This document shows, piece by piece, positions 14,238 to 16,760 of a DNA stretch of 16,760 nucleotides (within the stretch, counting starts at the first letter, position 1; each line of letters begins with the position of its first letter). The notes below the pieces were generated by a model, which worked only from the letters and a program-made list of their open reading frames with translations, did not search any database and was not told where the DNA came from. The position numbers and the translations under genes were made by a program. The stretch covers positions 1 through 16,760 of the forward strand of contig JBLHMB010000071.1 of NCBI GenBank assembly GCA_047621665.1, in the 5' to 3' direction. Source of the stretch: Actimicrobium sp047621665. Its GTDB lineage: Bacteria; Pseudomonadota; Gammaproteobacteria; Burkholderiales; Burkholderiaceae_D.

Positions 14238-14885
14238 TCAATCCTCGGCAATGATCTGGCGCAGTGCCTGCTCGAACACATCAACCGGCTGGCCGCCGGC
14301 GATCAGGTGACGCTCGTTGATGATCACGGCAGGTACCGAATTGATGCCTTGGCGGACAAAGAACTTTTCACGTGCCCGGACCTGATCGGCGAACTCGTCG
14401 GTGGCAAGCAATTTCGCGGCGCGGTCGCGGTCGAGGCCGGCTTTGCCTGCGACATCGACCAGCACTTCATGCGAACTCGGATCGCGGCCTTCGGTGAAAT
14501 ACGCGTCGAACAACGCATGCTTGAGCGCTACCTGACGGCCTTCTTCTTCGGACCAGTGCAGCAAGCGATGGGCATCGAAGGTGTTGTAGATGCGGCTCTT
14601 TGGCGCCATCGCAAAGGTGAAGCCGAGTTCTTCGCCACGGGCGCGGATCATCTCGCGGTTGGCCGCACTCTGGGCGGGTGTTGATCCGTATTTCTCGGTG
14701 ATGTGTTCGGTCATGTCCTGCCCCTCGCCTGGCATGTTCGGGTTAAGTTCGAACGGCTGGAATTGCATCGTCACTTCGACGTCGTCTCCGACGCGGGCAA
14801 TCGCTTGTTCGAGGGCGATCAGGCCGATGACGCACCAGGGGCACGAGACATCGGAGACAAAATCAATTTGCAAATGCTTGGCCAT
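14238..14885 (-). CDS. DsbA-family thiol oxidoreductase, FrnE-like
   Basis: A 215-residue thioredoxin-fold protein of the DsbA/FrnE group. The active site is Cys15-Pro-Trp-Cys18 at the end of the first strand (DFVSDVSCPWCVIG). A helical insertion follows, with PFELNPNMPGEG and the FrnE-type stretch IYNTFDAHRLLHW, and the cis-Pro loop reads GINSVPAVIIN. There is no signal peptide, so it should act in the cytoplasm, as a disulfide isomerase/oxidoreductase or a glutathione-linked enzyme; related proteins are sometimes named 2-hydroxychromene-2-carboxylate isomerase. ATG 14883-14885 is preceded by a good AAGGAAA ribosome site (complement of 14891-14897). It lies 16 nt after the moeA stop on the same strand, so it is probably co-transcribed with mobA-moeA. 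Confidence 0.93.
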   Translation of the reverse strand: MAKHLQIDFVSDVSCPWCVIGLIALEQAIARVGDDVEVTMQFQPFELNPNMPGEGQDMTEHITEKYGSTPAQSAANREMIRARGEELGFTFAMAPKSRIYNTFDAHRLLHWSEEEGRQVALKHALFDAYFTEGRDPSSHEVLVDVAGKAGLDRDRAAKLLATDEFADQVRAREKFFVRQGINSVPAVIINERHLIAGGQPVDVFEQALRQIIAED

Positions 14886-14901
14886 ACAGTTTCCTTTTCG
14901 G

Positions 14902-16206
14902 TTAAGTCAGTCCATCGAACAGCATGACGTCGACCAGATCGCCGGCGGCGACCGATCCTTGTGCGTCGTGCAGCACGACCATGCAATTGGCTTCGACCAT
15001 CGAGCGCAGGATGCCGGAGCCCTGTGCGCCGGTGATGCGGACTTGCTGGCAACCGTCATTGGCGATGGAGAGGATGCCGCGCTGATATTCAGTGCGGCCG
15101 GGTTTCTTGCGGATGGCGTCGGTGGAGCGCGCCCGCATCAGTGGCGGTGCGCTGGCATCAGCGCCCATCATGTGCAGCAGCGCCTGCCGCGCCAGAAAAT
15201 AAAATGTCACCATCACTGCCACCGGATTGCCGGGCAGGCCGAACAGGAAGGCGCTCTGGCCGCGTGAGCTGATTTGTCCGAAGGCCATTGGCCGGCCCGG
15301 TCGCATGCCGATTTTCCAGAACGCCACTTCGCCCAGCCGGGCCATGATGTCACGCGTGTAATCGGCAGCACCGACCGAGACACCGCCCGAGGTGATGATC
15401 GCATCGGCGTTTTCGCAGGCGTGGCGCAGGGCGGCTTCGAGCGAGTCGGGATCGTCTTTGATCACGCCCATGTCGATCAGATCGCAACCAAGCCGCGTCA
15501 GCATGCCGTGTAGTGTGTAGCGGTTGCTGTCGTAGACGCAGCCCTCGTCGAGTGATTGGCCGATGGAACGCAATTCGTCACCGGTCGAGAAAAATGCGAC
15601 CCGCAAGCGGCGCTGGACCGGGATTTCGGCGATGCCCAGCGAAGCCAGCAAGCCCAGATCAGCCGGACGCACAATGCGCCCCTTGCACAACGCCGCCTGG
15701 CCGACCTTCAGGTCTTCGCCACGAAAGCGCCGGTTGTCGCCGCTGCGGACTGCGCCGGCGGGCACGATGATGTGTGATTCAGTTGCGTGCGATTGAGTTG
15801 CAGGCAAAGTAAATTCCTGCGGGATTACGGTATCGCACTCGGGCGGCATCACTGCCCCGGTCATGATGCGCACGCACTGACCGGGTCCGACGCTGCCGGC
15901 ATGGGCCCGGCCCGCAAAGGCGGTGCCGGCGACAGCCAGGGTGACATCGGCATCGCCGAGATCGGCACTGCGCAGCGCATACCCATCCATCGCCGAATTG
16001 TCGTGTGACGGCACGTCGATCGGCGAGATGATGTCGCGTGCCAGCACGCGGCCCAGCGCGCTGCGCAGGGCCAGTTGTTCGATGCAGTCAATGGGCGTGA
16101 TGAAGTCGCTGATGATGCGTTGTGCAGCGGCGACCGGTACGGCATTCGGATCGTAATCCGATAGGCAGCTGACGACATCGGCAAGGGAGCGGACAGATAG
16201 GTTCAT
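14902..16206 (-). CDS. moeA: Molybdopterin molybdenumtransferase MoeA
   Basis: A 434-residue enzyme that inserts molybdate into adenylated molybdopterin to make the molybdenum cofactor. Family motifs occur in order: IDVPSHDNSAMDGYA (63-77), MTGAVMPPECDTVIPQE (115-131), the MoCF domain STGDEL (207-212), YDSN (225-228), TSGGVSVGAADYTRD (272-286), GMRPGRPMAFG (300-310) and LFGLPGNPVAV (321-331). The C-terminal domain IV follows. The N-terminus is some 10-20 residues longer than in E. coli MoeA. The ATG at 16204-16206 is the only sensible start; a GAGGT about 12 nt upstream, inside mobA, may serve as the ribosome site. It starts 5 nt after the mobA stop, so the two are an operon, with the FrnE-like gene downstream. 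Confidence 0.97.
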   Translation of the reverse strand: MNLSVRSLADVVSCLSDYDPNAVPVAAAQRIISDFITPIDCIEQLALRSALGRVLARDIISPIDVPSHDNSAMDGYALRSADLGDADVTLAVAGTAFAGRAHAGSVGPGQCVRIMTGAVMPPECDTVIPQEFTLPATQSHATESHIIVPAGAVRSGDNRRFRGEDLKVGQAALCKGRIVRPADLGLLASLGIAEIPVQRRLRVAFFSTGDELRSIGQSLDEGCVYDSNRYTLHGMLTRLGCDLIDMGVIKDDPDSLEAALRHACENADAIITSGGVSVGAADYTRDIMARLGEVAFWKIGMRPGRPMAFGQISSRGQSAFLFGLPGNPVAVMVTFYFLARQALLHMMGADASAPPLMRARSTDAIRKKPGRTEYQRGILSIANDGCQQVRITGAQGSGILRSMVEANCMVVLHDAQGSVAAGDLVDVMLFDGLT

Positions 16207-16211
16207 GGCAA

Positions 16212-16760
16212 TCAGGTGACCTCGAATTTGCGCAGGTCATCGAGCGTGTTGATATTACGGAAAGCCGCTTCGTCCTCGAAATGGACTTCGGTCACCGGCA
16301 GCGAGGCGTACCATGCGTCGACCTTGCGCCCACCCTGTTGCAGAAACAGCGTCAGATGCGGCAGCAGCGCGGCTTTCATCAGGCAGAACACCGGATGCAC
16401 CTGGCGCTGTTCGGCGCTGCCGGTGACGGCGACGGCAAGGTCGGCATCATTCTCGATCAAGGCGGCTTTCAGGCGTTCGACCAGATCGCCCGGCAGGAAC
16501 GGCGAGTCGCACGGTACGGTGACCATGTAGGTGGTTTCGCAGTGCATCAGGCCGGTCTGGATACCGGCCAGCGGTCCGGCGAAGCCTTGCATGTCGTCGG
16601 GCCAGACAGCGGTAGAGATCGCTTCATAGGCGGCCAGATTCTGGTTTGCGTTGATCATGATGTCGTCGACTTGCGGCGCCAGACGCATCAGCGCGTGCAT
16701 GGCCATCGGCGCGCCACGAAAATTTTGCAAGCCCTTGTCGACGGTGCCCATGCGGGTGCC
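16212..16760 (-). CDS. mobA: Molybdenum cofactor guanylyltransferase MobA, 5' truncated by window
   Basis: MobA attaches GMP to molybdenum cofactor to form the bis-MGD type used by DMSO-reductase-family enzymes. The frame is open to the right edge; the codons before the internal ATG at 16749-16751 read Gly-Thr-Arg. The visible start is therefore GTRMGTVDKGL, the end of the nucleotide-binding LAGGxxxRMGxxDKGL motif, and only about a dozen N-terminal residues are missing. Further motifs are PDDMQGFAGPLAGI and VPCDSPFLP (the Mg-binding Asp), followed by GSAEQRQVHPVFCLMK, which contains the PVFxL block. The ATG at 16749 should not be taken as the start. It is followed after 5 nt by moeA. Confidence 0.95.
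   Translation of the reverse strand, partial: GTRMGTVDKGLQNFRGAPMAMHALMRLAPQVDDIMINANQNLAAYEAISTAVWPDDMQGFAGPLAGIQTGLMHCETTYMVTVPCDSPFLPGDLVERLKAALIENDADLAVAVTGSAEQRQVHPVFCLMKAALLPHLTLFLQQGGRKVDAWYASLPVTEVHFEDEAAFRNINTLDDLRKFEVT

Noticed and set aside
16212..16751. Reading mobA as a complete gene from the ATG at 16749-16751
   Set aside because: This Met is the conserved one in the RMG part of the nucleotide-binding motif; the true start lies beyond the right edge.
1..16760. Mobile element, defence system, CRISPR array or horizontally acquired island
   Set aside because: No transposase, integrase, phage gene, regular repeat-spacer array or composition break is visible; every long frame belongs to a recognisable housekeeping or metabolic family.

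Overview
This window looks like chromosome of a betaproteobacterium, most likely Burkholderiales and perhaps near Oxalobacteraceae. That placement is an inference from the look of the proteins, the moderately high GC, and the gene neighbourhoods; no database search was run. Base composition and codon use look even throughout. I see no insertion sequence, phage gene, tRNA, rRNA or CRISPR array.

Left part, 1-4953. A FtsX-type ABC transporter permease (cut by the left edge) overlaps by one base a group II truncated haemoglobin, followed by rmuC. Next is gdx/sugE, a small guanidinium exporter. Its leader carries two hairpins with identical ACGA tetraloops, the signature of a guanidine-II (mini-ykkC) riboswitch. 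Its stop codon abuts the stop codon of a convergent AEC-family transporter gene.

Middle, 4996-9299. On the minus strand a HPK7-type sensor kinase and a NarL/LuxR-type response regulator overlap by 4 nt and lead into the AEC transporter, so these three may be one operon. Divergent from the kinase is yeiH (putative sulfate/sulfite exporter), followed convergently by a YeiE-like LysR regulator.

Centre-right, 9300-14210. A complete PQQ biosynthesis operon pqqA-B-C-D-E runs on the plus strand. It includes a 24-residue PqqA, an 11-bp perfect hairpin between pqqA and pqqB, and tight coupling (4-nt overlaps B/C and C/D, a 2-nt gap D/E). It is followed 18 nt later by a DHA2-family MFS exporter. No pqqF-type protease is present. 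The LysR gene and pqqA share a 204-nt divergent intergenic region holding a cluster of TCATGA-like repeats.

Right end, 14238-16760, minus strand. mobA (cut by the right edge), moeA and a DsbA/FrnE-like thiol oxidoreductase form a likely molybdenum-cofactor operon. It converges on the MFS gene across a terminator-like hairpin.

No gene-free stretch exceeds about 204 nt. The points most worth a second look are the riboswitch-gdx unit, the pqqA/pqqB hairpin next to a TTG-start pqqB, the MFS gene tied to the pqq operon, and the two candidate operators in the divergent regions. I found no system that is clearly of a new kind.
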